DNA of 64,000 nt from Cognaticolwellia aestuarii (GTDB taxonomy: Bacteria > Pseudomonadota > Gammaproteobacteria > Enterobacterales > Alteromonadaceae), in the NCBI RefSeq assembly GCF_002000025.1, contig NZ_MUZV01000014.1:1-64000 (forward strand), given 5' to 3'. The notes beneath the pieces are model-generated. The model made no database searches. It was not told where the DNA came from and saw only the letters and a program-made list of their open reading frames with translations. Numbering within the stretch: the first letter of the stretch is position 1; each line of letters opens with the position of its first letter. The position numbers and the translations under genes are program-made. Below are positions 17,597 to 26,956 of the stretch, in pieces.

Positions 17597-18409
17597 ATGT
17601 CTCCTGTTCCTGCACCTAAATGGCCAGAACGCATTATCTGTTTAACAGAAGAAACCACAGAAGCACTTTACTTGATGGAAGAAGATCATCGTATTATTGG
17701 TATTTCTGCTTACACGATGCGCCCTGAACGAGCACGTAAAGAAAAGACCAAAGTAAGTGCTTACATCACCGCCAGAACCGAGAAAATTCTAGCATTAAAA
17801 CCTGACTTAGTTTTAGCCTTTTCTGATATGCAGGCTGATATTGTCGCTGATTTAATAAAGGAAGGTATACAAGTACATTGCTTTAATCATCGAAGTATTA
17901 GCGAAACCTTGCAAATGATCCGCACACTTGCAGGCTTAATTGGCCAGCCAGAAAAAGGCGAAAAATTGGTTGCTGAATTACAAAATAATTTAAACACTAT
18001 CAAACAACAAGCTGATGAATTACCCGTACGGCCGAAAGTTTATTTTGAAGAATGGTTTGACCCCATAATTACCGGCATTGGTTGGGTCAGTGAACTGATC
18101 GAAATTGCCGGTGGCATTGACTGTTATCGTGAGTTTTCGACACAATCTTTAGCTAAAAACCGTATTGTTGCCGATGCTAGTGATGTTATTACCAAACAAC
18201 CTGACATTTACATTGCCTCTTGGTGTGGCCGTAAATTTGATCAAGACAAAGTTACCTCTAGAGTCGGTTGGCAGGAAATACCCGCAATAAAAAATGGCGA
18301 TATTTACGAGGTCAACTCAACCGATATCTTGCAACCAGGTCCTGCCGCATTAACCGACGGTGTTAAACAACTCGCCGATATTATTAAGCAATGGGCTGAG
18401 CACAAATAA
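17597..18409 (+). CDS. Cobalamin-binding protein, BtuF-like, without signal peptide
   Basis: A class III periplasmic-binding-protein fold (BtuF/FecB type) of 270 residues. Family blocks are ERIICLTEETTEALYLM, LALKPDLVLAFSDMQAD, VYFEEWFDPIITGIGWVSELIEIAGG and DIYIASWCGRKF. ATG 17597 is chosen because AAGGA lies six bases before it; an upstream ATG (17567) has no ribosome-binding site. Neither start gives a signal peptide, so the product appears cytoplasmic or exported by an unknown route. No btuC/btuD is nearby. The stop is one base before the start of the hybrid kinase, suggesting co-transcription and a sensory rather than transport role. Confidence 0.75.
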   Translation: MSPVPAPKWPERIICLTEETTEALYLMEEDHRIIGISAYTMRPERARKEKTKVSAYITARTEKILALKPDLVLAFSDMQADIVADLIKEGIQVHCFNHRSISETLQMIRTLAGLIGQPEKGEKLVAELQNNLNTIKQQADELPVRPKVYFEEWFDPIITGIGWVSELIEIAGGIDCYREFSTQSLAKNRIVADASDVITKQPDIYIASWCGRKFDQDKVTSRVGWQEIPAIKNGDIYEVNSTDILQPGPAALTDGVKQLADIIKQWAEHK

Positions 18410-18410
18410 A

Positions 18411-21400
18411 ATGTCAAATTTTTTGGGGCTGAGAAATTGCTTCATCGCCATATTATGCACACTTGCTTTTGTCTTTAGTAGCCAAGGCTCGGCACAAGCG
18501 CTCGATAAAGTGTCGATTCAACTGAATTGGTTACATCAATTTCAGTTTGCTGGCTACTATGCCGCCAAAGAACAAGGCTTTTATCGAGAACTAGGCTTAG
18601 ATGTAGAGTTAAGAGAGTTTGATGGCCAAGGAAGCATTGACGATTATGTTATTGAAGGTAAAGCCGATTATGGCATCAGCAATTCCAGCCTACTGGTAGC
18701 AAAAAGCAAAGGCAAACCCGTTGTTATCGTTGCACAAATATTTCAGCACTCACCGGCAAACCTTGCCACTTTGCGATCTTCTAATATTTCTAGCCCATTT
18801 GATCTCATCGGTAAACGTATCATGATGAGCTCAGCATCAAAAAATTTCGATCCTGTCACCGCTATGCTCTTGCAAGCACAAGCTCAGGCTAAAATGAGTG
18901 CTTTTACTTGGCAAGACAATAACGAACAATTTTCGGCACTGATTAACGGTGAAACGGACGCAATTTTAATTTATAACACCAATGAACCATTTGAATTTGC
19001 CCGCGCTAACATAGATATTTTTACAATCGATCCTAGAGATTACGGCATCGATTTTTATGGTGACAACCTATTTACTAGCGAATCAGAAGTAAAAAATAAC
19101 CCACAACGTGTGCAAGCTATTCGTCAAGCAACCATCAAAGGCTGGAAATACGCGCTAAACCATAAAGCTGAAGTTATTAAACTGATCGAAAAAAAATATA
19201 ACAGCCAAGGTAAATCTCATGAGCACTTAAGCTTTGAAGCCGAGGAAATCAGTAAAGTTATTTTGGCTAAGTTTATTGCTATTGGCTCAATTGCTCGTAC
19301 CAGAATGGAAAAAATAAACGAAATTTATCATCAACTTGGTATGACAAACTCACCTTTTTTACCTGAAAACATTTTACTAGATGATGCTTTAGAAAACTTT
19401 GCAGATAAGCATATTAGTCACGACAGTAGCACGTTATTAATAATATCTATGGTATTGATATCATTATTATTAATATCTATCACTTTAGTATTACCTAAGC
19501 TTATAACCCAACAACGCTTAGTTGCCTTTATGGCGTCACGAAAATTTCCGTTTATTGTGCATTCAATTTCAGTATTGAATATCACCATTATTTTCAGCGT
19601 AATATATCTCACCTTACAAGATAATGAAAAAAGCACACAAAGCAGCATAGAGAAAAATCTTGAGTCTGTTGTCAGTGCAACAAAAACCAGACTTAATGAC
19701 TGGGTAAGTGAACAAGAATACTTATTACAGCAAATGAGTGCTGACAAAAAAATTATTCAATTAACCCAAAAATTAAATCAGCAAGCGCCACAAGCAGAAA
19801 AACTAATCACCTCATCAGCATTGCAAGATATACGACAATATTTTCGACAAAGTAACCTGCAAGGCCAAGGCTTTTCTATCATCAATAGAGACAATATAAG
19901 CATTGCTTCAAATCACAATGAAAACTTGGGGAAAATCAATGTCATCGCACAACAAAAACCTGAACTGCTAAGTAGCGTATTTGCTGGCGAAACACGCTTT
20001 GTCTCGCCAATAAAAACCGATCAGAACGTCCTTTTTGGTAATAGCAGTAACCCGATAGATCAATTCAACATGTTTATTGTTATCCCTATATTTGATGATA
20101 ATCAACACGTTATTGCAGCATTAGCACTAAAAATTCAAACTAGCGGCCAAATTTCTGACATTATGCAGCAAGGTCGTATTGGGGCATCAGGCGATAGTTA
20201 CTTGGTGAATGAGCAAGGGCAAATGCTCTCTAAAAGTCGTTTTGAAGCCAGACTGTCGATATTAAAGTACTTTCAAGATCATAGTAAAAATAACCAACTG
20301 ATCACGCTAAAAGACCCGCAAATTAATATTACCGAAGCACCGAATGCCGTTATTGATACTCAAGCTTTACCATTTACCTATATGGCTAATCACCTTATAA
20401 ATACAATGTATAAGAATAACAGTAACTTAATAGTAAAAGACAAAATAGCGACCAATGTTTTAGGTTACAACGACTACCGTGGCGTAAGCGTTTACGGGGC
20501 TTGGTTATGGCACTCAGAATACGGCTTTGGTATAGCAACAGAAATCGACGTTAATGAAGCAATGTTAGGCTTAAACTCGCTGCGTAATAAATTAATGTTA
20601 ATTTCATTTTTCACATTATTACTGACCTTAACCGCTAATATATTTACCGTTACTGTTGGCCAACGTTCAACAAAATATATGCGACGTTCAAAAGCTGAAT
20701 TAGAAAAAATAGTTAAGCAACGCACCACCGAATTACATCAACGTGAACGGGCAATGTGGGAGCTTTATGAATACGCGCCCGTTGCTTACGCCACGTTAAA
20801 TAGCCAAGGCCAGTTTATCAAGCACAACTGTGTATTTGCCAAGATGTTCAAGCGCCCTAGAGAGCTTTTTGTGTCCTTAAATTGGCAAGAATTTGTCGAT
20901 CCAAAGCACTATGTTCATCGCATATTTCAGAATAAGTCTCATCTTTTGGAATGTGAAATTCCAGTAAGAATTAGTGACAGCCAAACCATAGATACCATGC
21001 TATCGGCTTTACCTGTCTACGATGAAAATGACCAACTGACTGAGGTACGACTAACCCTTATCGATGTAACACAACGAAACGCCGCTAAAGCACAATTTGC
21101 TGCGTTGATGGAATCGGCACCTGACGCTATTTTAATGTTAGATAAAAACAGCGAACACCGTATTGTAAACTCACAAGTATTAACGATGTTTGGCTATGAC
21201 AAAGATGAGCTTATAGGTGAGAAAATTGAACGCTTATTACCCGAAGAAAAATGTTTACAGGTTTTCGAACGTCTACTGAACGCACCCCACACTGAAAAAC
21301 AACGCTTAGAATTACTCGGCAAACGTAAAAATGGCGATGAATTTTCCGCCGAGGTTACCGTAAATTCAATTGATATTCACAACGAGCGCTTTATCGTTGC

Positions 21401-24026
21401 TATTGTCAGAGACATCACCGAACGTAAACTTAATGATCAAGCACTGGCAGAGCAAGTGCTATTTCAACAGGCGTTGGCTGATACTATTCCTTATCCTATT
21501 TTTGTTAAAGGCACCGATTCGCGCTTTATTAACGTTAATAAATCATATGAAGAAACGTTCAATGTCAGGCGCGAAGATGTTATTGGTAAAACGGTACTCG
21601 ACCTTGACTATCTACCCTTGGCTGATCGACAAGCTTACCAAGCAGAAGATACCGCTCTTATTGCTTCAATGGGCATGGTTCGAAAAGAAATTCCGTTGGT
21701 TTACGGCGATGGTTTAACCCATTCAACCATGTACTGGGTAAAAAGCTTTGCCAAAGCCGATGGTAGTATTGGCGGCCTACTAGGTACGTTTGTTGATATC
21801 AGTGAACAAAAAATGGCCGAGCAAACCTTAGCACATGCTAAGTGTTTAGCTGAAGATGCGGTAAAAGCAAAATCTAACTTCTTGGCTAATATGTCGCATG
21901 AAATACGTACGCCAATGAATGCGATAATTGGCATGTCAGCGTTAGCACTGAAAACCCATTTATCGCCGCAACAACAAAACTATATTTTTAAAGTTAATCG
22001 TGCTGCCGAGTCTTTATTAGGCTTAGTAAATGATATTTTGGATTTTTCAAAAATTGAAGCCAATAAGCTCGATATCGAAGTTATTCCATTTTGCCTAGAC
22101 GATATTCTCGATAACCTCGGTAATATGTTAGTAGATAAGTTAACAGAGAAACAAACTGAGCTTATTTTTGACGTTGAAAAAGCCGTTCCTATTGACTTAA
22201 TTGGCGACCCTTTACGTCTTAGTCAAATACTGACCAATCTCGGCAGTAATGCCGCGAAATTCACAGAACACGGTGAAATAAAAATTCATATATCTTGCCT
22301 TAAAAAGCACAATAACAAGGTAACCTTACAATTCTCTATTTGTGATACCGGCATAGGAATGAGCACCGAACAGCAAGAAAAGCTCTTCCAATCATTCAGC
22401 CAAGCTGACGCTTCAACCACAAGAAAATACGGTGGTACAGGCTTAGGGTTAGCAATATGTAAACACTTAGTTGAGCTATTAGGTGGCGAAATATGGCTAG
22501 AAAGCCAAGAAGGACAAGGCAGTCAATTTCATTTTACTGTCGATTATCAATGCCAATCGTTAGCCCAAAGCCAAGCCAAAAGGCCTTATTTATCATCACT
22601 TCAAGGTGGAAAAGTTGCTTTAATCGCTGATAACGAGAGCTATAAACCTATTTTACTGCGCATGTTGCAATCGTTTGGCTTTATTGTCGAGCACTTCAAC
22701 TCAGTCACCAGCGCGCTGGCCGAGTTAAAACAAAGCAACCAAACTTTTGATGCTTTAGTTTTTGATCTGGTTAATTGCACTGATCAGCAAAGTTGTCGTG
22801 ATATCAGTTCAATTCGGGATGCTAGCATCGATTTACCCATATTACATATTTTGCCGAACCGACAAGAAGTAGCAAACCAAGCACTCAATAGCGATGATAA
22901 ATATTACGTTACCTGTAAGCCAATTACTTCTTCGAATTTACTCGACAGCTTATTAATTGCTTTAGGGCATGAAAACCTACGAAACATTAAATATACCTCA
23001 GCTCCGCTTATTGAGCAGTCGGCAATCAATGCCTTGCAAGGGGCAAAAATATTGTTAGTTGAAGATAATGAGATAAACCAAGAATTGGCAACCGAACTAT
23101 TAAGCCATCACGGCATTGCAGTAACCGTAGCCAATAACGGTCAAGAAGCGATAGATTATTTGCAACAGGAGAGCTTTGACGGTGTGCTGATGGATTGCCA
23201 AATGCCAGTAAAAGATGGTTACACTGCAACACGAGAAATTCGCCAAGATGCACGCTTTATCGATTTACCTATTATTGCCATGACCGCCAATGTCATGGCT
23301 GGCGATCGAGAAAAATCTTTACGTTCAGGTATGAACGAACATATTGGCAAGCCCATTAATACTAGCGAACTTTTTAGTAAATTAGCTCAATGGGTTGTGC
23401 CGAGCAAGCCAAGTAATCATCAACAGCAAACGCCTTCATATGAAAATGACGTACTTAGCCTACCTGAGCTTGAGGGTATCGACACCGCCGCAGGTTTAGC
23501 AATAGCACAATATAATCAGCCATTATATCTGCGACTGCTGCTTAAGTTTAAGCATAACTACAATCAAGCTATTGAGCCTATAGCACTGGCAGCGGGTAAC
23601 CATGATTTTGCTACAGCTGAACAGCTGGCTCATACCTTAAAAGGTGTTGCGGGTAATATCGGTGCTCAACAACTTTATACACTTTGCCAGCAATTAGAAG
23701 ATGATGCCATACAGCATGATATAAAAGCCTCACGACTTGAACAGTGTCGAAATGAACTAAACCGTATTCAATTATCATTAACTCAACTCGAACAGCAAGC
23801 CGTCGTTGAGCAAACCTTTAACGTTAATGATTGCAAAGCATTATTTGAGCAATTAATTATAGATGTAGATAATTATGATGTAGCAGCCATAGATACCATT
23901 CAGACATTATTATCGATGACACATCAACAGCGCTACCATCAACAACTAAAAGATATTATGACAAAGGTTGAAATATACGAATTTGACGATGCAGCCACGT
24001 TACTCAAGGAAATTAACATGTCATGA
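18411..24026 (+). CDS. Hybrid histidine kinase with NMT1/THI5-type binding domain
   Basis: An 1871-residue membrane sensor. Approximate domains: signal peptide 1-31; NMT1/THI5-type solute-binding domain 33-335 (VSIQLNWLHQFQFAGYYAA); transmembrane helices near 341-365, 379-403 and 727-750; a large extracytoplasmic Cache-like region between the last two; PAS domains 783-889, 894-1007 and 1017-1137; HisKA (MSHEIRTPMNA, His near 1163); HATPase to about 1383; a receiver-like domain 1400-1520; a canonical receiver 1544-1664 (VLMDCQMPVKDG); and an HPt domain (AHTLKGVAGN, His near 1741). ATG 18411 is one base after the preceding gene. No output regulator is encoded nearby. NMT1 domains usually bind pyrimidines or related small molecules, so the ligand may not be B12. 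Confidence 0.9.
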   Translation: MSNFLGLRNCFIAILCTLAFVFSSQGSAQALDKVSIQLNWLHQFQFAGYYAAKEQGFYRELGLDVELREFDGQGSIDDYVIEGKADYGISNSSLLVAKSKGKPVVIVAQIFQHSPANLATLRSSNISSPFDLIGKRIMMSSASKNFDPVTAMLLQAQAQAKMSAFTWQDNNEQFSALINGETDAILIYNTNEPFEFARANIDIFTIDPRDYGIDFYGDNLFTSESEVKNNPQRVQAIRQATIKGWKYALNHKAEVIKLIEKKYNSQGKSHEHLSFEAEEISKVILAKFIAIGSIARTRMEKINEIYHQLGMTNSPFLPENILLDDALENFADKHISHDSSTLLIISMVLISLLLISITLVLPKLITQQRLVAFMASRKFPFIVHSISVLNITIIFSVIYLTLQDNEKSTQSSIEKNLESVVSATKTRLNDWVSEQEYLLQQMSADKKIIQLTQKLNQQAPQAEKLITSSALQDIRQYFRQSNLQGQGFSIINRDNISIASNHNENLGKINVIAQQKPELLSSVFAGETRFVSPIKTDQNVLFGNSSNPIDQFNMFIVIPIFDDNQHVIAALALKIQTSGQISDIMQQGRIGASGDSYLVNEQGQMLSKSRFEARLSILKYFQDHSKNNQLITLKDPQINITEAPNAVIDTQALPFTYMANHLINTMYKNNSNLIVKDKIATNVLGYNDYRGVSVYGAWLWHSEYGFGIATEIDVNEAMLGLNSLRNKLMLISFFTLLLTLTANIFTVTVGQRSTKYMRRSKAELEKIVKQRTTELHQRERAMWELYEYAPVAYATLNSQGQFIKHNCVFAKMFKRPRELFVSLNWQEFVDPKHYVHRIFQNKSHLLECEIPVRISDSQTIDTMLSALPVYDENDQLTEVRLTLIDVTQRNAAKAQFAALMESAPDAILMLDKNSEHRIVNSQVLTMFGYDKDELIGEKIERLLPEEKCLQVFERLLNAPHTEKQRLELLGKRKNGDEFSAEVTVNSIDIHNERFIVAIVRDITERKLNDQALAEQVLFQQALADTIPYPIFVKGTDSRFINVNKSYEETFNVRREDVIGKTVLDLDYLPLADRQAYQAEDTALIASMGMVRKEIPLVYGDGLTHSTMYWVKSFAKADGSIGGLLGTFVDISEQKMAEQTLAHAKCLAEDAVKAKSNFLANMSHEIRTPMNAIIGMSALALKTHLSPQQQNYIFKVNRAAESLLGLVNDILDFSKIEANKLDIEVIPFCLDDILDNLGNMLVDKLTEKQTELIFDVEKAVPIDLIGDPLRLSQILTNLGSNAAKFTEHGEIKIHISCLKKHNNKVTLQFSICDTGIGMSTEQQEKLFQSFSQADASTTRKYGGTGLGLAICKHLVELLGGEIWLESQEGQGSQFHFTVDYQCQSLAQSQAKRPYLSSLQGGKVALIADNESYKPILLRMLQSFGFIVEHFNSVTSALAELKQSNQTFDALVFDLVNCTDQQSCRDISSIRDASIDLPILHILPNRQEVANQALNSDDKYYVTCKPITSSNLLDSLLIALGHENLRNIKYTSAPLIEQSAINALQGAKILLVEDNEINQELATELLSHHGIAVTVANNGQEAIDYLQQESFDGVLMDCQMPVKDGYTATREIRQDARFIDLPIIAMTANVMAGDREKSLRSGMNEHIGKPINTSELFSKLAQWVVPSKPSNHQQQTPSYENDVLSLPELEGIDTAAGLAIAQYNQPLYLRLLLKFKHNYNQAIEPIALAAGNHDFATAEQLAHTLKGVAGNIGAQQLYTLCQQLEDDAIQHDIKASRLEQCRNELNRIQLSLTQLEQQAVVEQTFNVNDCKALFEQLIIDVDNYDVAAIDTIQTLLSMTHQQRYHQQLKDIMTKVEIYEFDDAATLLKEINMS

Positions 24027-24154
24027 TGAGCCTGCTCAACAACACTATAAGTTACTGAATTTTAACAACTGTCACAAAGTTGTCAGGTAAAAGTCGTAGT
24101 AAAAGAAGAGTAACTAATCAATAATTTAACCAGAACAGCAACAAGGGGAAGTAA

Positions 24155-24622
24155 ATGACCGTTCGAAAATTAAGACTTAAACGAGCATGGTCTCAGGAGC
24201 AATTAGCCCAGTTTAGTGGTTTGAGTATTCGAACAATTCAACGCATTGAACGTGGTCAAAAAGCAGGTTTGGAATCACTTAAATCTCTTGCCGCTGTTTT
24301 TGAGGTTGAACTTGATGAATTACTAAAGGAGAAGGATATGAGCAACTCGGACACCTACAACGATGAAGAAACTCGAATTATCGAACATGTTCAGGACATT
24401 AAGGGATTTTATAGCCATCTGATTAATTATGCAGTTGTTGTACTCGGTTTATTCTTACTGAACTTTCTTGTTAGCCCTGGTTATTATTGGGCTTGGTGGG
24501 CTGCATTAGGTTGGGGAATTGGTGTGATATCACACGGTTTGAGTGTGTTTGAAGTTTATAGCTTTTTTGGCGCTGATTGGGAGAAAAAGCAAATAGAAAA
24601 ACGCTTAGGTCGAAAACTATAA
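24155..24622 (+). CDS. XRE-type helix-turn-helix protein with 2TM domain
   Basis: 155 residues. The N-terminal HTH has the Cro/CI pattern (WSQEQLAQFSGLSIRTIQRIERGQKAG, shown in part: SQEQLAQFSGLS, RTIQRIERG). The C-terminal half is a 2TM domain with two helices (LINYAVVVLGLFLLNFL, YWAWWAALGWGIGVISHG) and the terminal WEKKQIEKRLG. Such proteins are membrane-tethered regulators of unknown target. A strong AGGGGAAG precedes ATG 24155. A hairpin follows the stop at 24642-24665. Transcribed alone, 128 bp after the kinase. Confidence 0.85.
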   Translation: MTVRKLRLKRAWSQEQLAQFSGLSIRTIQRIERGQKAGLESLKSLAAVFEVELDELLKEKDMSNSDTYNDEETRIIEHVQDIKGFYSHLINYAVVVLGLFLLNFLVSPGYYWAWWAALGWGIGVISHGLSVFEVYSFFGADWEKKQIEKRLGRKL

Positions 24623-24641
24623 TTTCGTTTGCTTTGTGCTT

Positions 24642-24665
24642 ACCTCCTCAAAATGCTGAGGAGGT
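24642..24665 (+). terminator. Hairpin after the HTH-2TM gene
   Basis: ACCTCCTCA and TGAGGAGGT form a nine-base-pair stem with a short loop. It lacks a clear T-run, so termination is possible but not certain. Confidence 0.45.
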
Positions 24666-24713
24666 ATACGTTAACACAGAGGATAGAGTGATTTTTAGAT
24701 TAAACCACTGATA

Positions 24714-25019
24714 TTAATGTAAATATGCCATAACTAGTTGCAATAAAACCATAGCGCCCATTATATACATAATCAACTTTCTAGCTTTCAAAAACCTGAC
24801 GACTTCAACATCAGTAACCGTAGAGAAAAAACCTGTCTCAAGTGACGCTGACAAATTAGCACTTGTGACTGACCGCTTTGATGCTCCCATAGCGTTTTCT
24901 GATAGTTTTTCCCATTCTTCTGAATAAGCAGCAGATAAGTATTTACACATATCTCTAAATAGTTTGATTTGGATAAAAACGAGTAAAATAATAATGCCCA
25001 GTGGAATAAAAATATCCAT
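24714..25019 (-). CDS. Small two-helix membrane protein, unknown (cassette relic?)
   Basis: 101 residues with an N-terminal helix (IFIPLGIIILLVFIQIKLF) and a C-terminal helix (LIMYIMGAMVLLQLVMAYL) around a charged middle part. ATG 25019 is preferred, behind GGGAG, over an in-frame ATG at 25049 that lies in an attC-like half site. The position of the gene just inside that half site is what a cassette gene would show. No family recognised. Confidence 0.5.
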   Translation of the reverse strand: MDIFIPLGIIILLVFIQIKLFRDMCKYLSAAYSEEWEKLSENAMGASKRSVTSANLSASLETGFFSTVTDVEVVRFLKARKLIMYIMGAMVLLQLVMAYLH

Positions 25020-25039
25020 GCACTGCAGTCTCCCATCCG

Positions 25040-25085
25040 TATAGCCCATTAATAACGAGCATAAAATTGTTGGCTAAAAAAATGA
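25040..25085 (-). repeat. Degenerate attC half site
   Basis: On the minus strand TTTAGCCAACAATTTTATGC and then TTATTAATGGGCTATACGG closely parallel the 3' half of array sites 3 and 4 (TTTAGCCAACAATTTTTTGC, TTATTAGGGCGTTATATGG). The core GTTRRRY is mutated and the complementary 5' arm has decayed to GAGTTAGTA. It sits immediately 5' of a small minus-strand gene. Confidence 0.6.
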
Positions 25086-25160
25086 ATCCAAAGTACAAAA
25101 TACTAACTCATTTACACTGAGTAGTTAACTTACTCACGGTACTGCATGAAAGCAACCCAT

Positions 25161-25397
25161 TCACTTTTCAATCTTTTGTGGTGATGCACTATATAACCAA
25201 CTGAAAAATTTAATCCCTGTAAAATATAAAGCCAATATAGTAATAATCTTAATGATAAATTTAAAAAGATCAAAAGGATCAGACCACATGTTATAGTTAA
25301 CACCGATGGTAAAAAGTAACCAATCAGCGCCAATTAAAGTAAAGATGAGTGCCATATACCTTGTCAAAAACGGTAACTCTTTTTTTAATTCAGCCAT
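25161..25397 (-). CDS. Small two-helix membrane protein, unknown
   Basis: 78 residues with two or three hydrophobic stretches (YMALIFTLIGADWLLFTIG, FIIKIITILALYFTGIKFF) and a short charged tail. ATG 25397 has AAGGAAA at good distance; an in-frame ATG at 25445 is less likely. There is no recognisable domain. It is isolated, with low GC content like the surrounding accessory genes. Confidence 0.5.
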   Translation of the reverse strand: MAELKKELPFLTRYMALIFTLIGADWLLFTIGVNYNMWSDPFDLFKFIIKIITILALYFTGIKFFSWLYSASPQKIEK

Positions 25398-25513
25398 AAA
25401 AATTTCCTTAAAATAACAAGCCCCGTTAAAGTGCTTTTTATTCATTTACTATAATTTACGGCTAAACGAAATCATAAGCACTACCTGAGCTTAATGTTTA
25501 AACCGGTGTTATT

Positions 25514-26092
25514 TTATTGTTTTTTTTGTTGTAGGATAAACAAACTCTTATTCGGTATTTCACTAGCATCAGTAGGATAAGATTGATTTTTTTGATATCC
25601 CTTTGTTAAATATACTACCCAATACTCGACGTGAGGCGACTCATTTTTCTTTATAAACGCAACACCTATTTCATCTTGCTCTAAATAAAATTCATGTTCA
25701 CCAAGCAAATGCGATCTATGGGCATCTGAACTCTTAAAAGCATCCCATACTGCTATTGCATTTGAATAGCCACCGGCAATAGCTTCAACTTGGTTGCTAT
25801 TAAAGTCACCACCATAATGTTTAGGCAATTTATAGCCCGCCTCCCTTAATCGATCATTGGGGCTTCCGCCCAGATTATGCATAACAAGGCCAAAATCTGC
25901 CATTTTGATAGCTTTAGCCTCAGCGACAGCAGTTAATACTCTATTACAGCGAATTTTGCTTCGCTTTTGCTCGCTATCCTCCATGATCAATTTGGATAAG
26001 AGGACAGCCTGCTCGTTATTTCCGCAGTCACTTGTCTCGCTTGCAAATACAGAAGAGCTGCACAGTAGTAGAATAATACCTAGTTTTGACAT
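25514..26092 (-). CDS. Secreted CAP-domain (SCP/PR1-like) protein
   Basis: 192 residues with a signal peptide (MSKLGIILLLCSSSVFA) from ATG 26092. The CAP fold is suggested by repeated histidine motifs: MADFGLVMHNLGG, then GYSNAIAVWDAFKSSDAHRSHLLG, and GVAFIKK plus YWVVYLT near the end. CAP proteins are extracytoplasmic with varied, mostly unknown, bacterial roles. A longer in-frame start at 26161 would run through an attC-like repeat and destroy the signal peptide. Transcribed alone. Confidence 0.75.
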   Translation of the reverse strand: MSKLGIILLLCSSSVFASETSDCGNNEQAVLLSKLIMEDSEQKRSKIRCNRVLTAVAEAKAIKMADFGLVMHNLGGSPNDRLREAGYKLPKHYGGDFNSNQVEAIAGGYSNAIAVWDAFKSSDAHRSHLLGEHEFYLEQDEIGVAFIKKNESPHVEYWVVYLTKGYQKNQSYPTDASEIPNKSLFILQQKKQ

Positions 26093-26109
26093 AATAGTTT
26101 GTGCCCTTT

Positions 26110-26165
26110 TAAAAGCCTGATAATCGTTTGCTAAAATGTGAAACGAAGCGAAACTGAGCAAACGC
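26110..26165 (-). repeat. attC-like hairpin 5' of the CAP gene
   Basis: On the minus strand GTTTGCTCAGTTTCGC and then CATTTTAGCAAACGATTATC form a stem (GTTTGCT with AGCAAAC) around a TTCGCTTCG spacer, then GGCTTTTAAAAGGG. The plan follows the array sites (GTTGGCT, spacer, TTTTAGCCAAC, GGC), but the R' core is lost. Confidence 0.5.
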
Positions 26166-26474
26166 TAAACAGTCTCGCTTTAAGTTTTGTAACCTAGCTA
26201 CTCTCAATCGTATTACGAATAGCACTTGTTGTATTGGCTTACTCAATTCGGTATCTCATCGCCAAAAAACTTATCAACAATAGAGTCTTAGCTTTAAAGC
26301 CATTAACCTGAGTAGCTAAATCACCACGGAAGTTTCTTCTAGCTAGCTCATGGCACTCTAAGATAACCAAAAATATCAGTCGGCTCTTAGCACTTTGTGC
26401 TGCTTGTAACTGACAGATCAGTATTGCTATTCGTGTTGTATGTTCACACTATTTAGCCAGCCATAAAATAACAA
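26166..26474. other. Intergenic region without recognised gene
   Basis: About 310 bp of AT-rich sequence. No open frame with a plausible ribosome-binding site and no strong hairpin was found. Confidence 0.4.
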
Positions 26475-26696
26475 TTAGCATAAACCGCAATCATCATTTT
26501 TAGCGTCAAGTAGTTCAATGCGTTTTGTAATTTCGGTAGCTTCTAGGAGGCAAAGCGAAGCAATAATAGAGTGGTAAACATCGCTATTATTAACATCACC
26601 TAAAGGGTATAAATCTTTATCTTGAGTATTAAAACCTGTCGCAACATCAGAAATTAGTGCTCTGATTTCAGTTATTATATCGTTGAGCATACTCAA
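26475..26696 (-). CDS. Hypothetical small protein
   Basis: 73 residues, acidic and probably helical, ending in DDCGLC. A TTG at 26696 has AAGGA six bases upstream; the ATG two codons later (26690) would be poorly spaced, so TTG initiation is possible. No domain recognised and no partner gene in the same transcript. Confidence 0.4.
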   Translation of the reverse strand: MSMLNDIITEIRALISDVATGFNTQDKDLYPLGDVNNSDVYHSIIASLCLLEATEITKRIELLDAKNDDCGLC

Positions 26697-26830
26697 TGCT
26701 TATCCTTGCAATTAACTACTTATTACTGAAATTTCTCAGTAATATCATTCCGTAACTTTGATTAGTTGCTAATGAATATCCCATAATTTCAATAAATTAG
26801 AAAGGTTAATTTACCAAGGCCAGTCTATTT

Positions 26831-26891
26831 AACTTGAACTCTGGATAAGCAGCACTTGAATATCAAGCACTCATTATCCAGAGTTCAGGTT
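26831..26891. repeat. Inverted repeat, 18-bp arms
   Basis: AACTTGAACTCTGGATAA (26831-26848) faces TTATCCAGAGTTCAGGTT (26874-26891), with one mismatch between the arms. The loop itself contains CACTTGAATATCAAG, a smaller dyad. It lies 3' of the pseudouridine synthase gene, where it may end transcription, but no T-run follows. It may be a dispersed genomic repeat. Confidence 0.7.
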
Positions 26892-26956
26892 ATTTAAGTA
26901 TAATTTATTAGCTGCTAACGGCTTTATAGCAGCAACAAGGTTGCCAATCAACTAAC

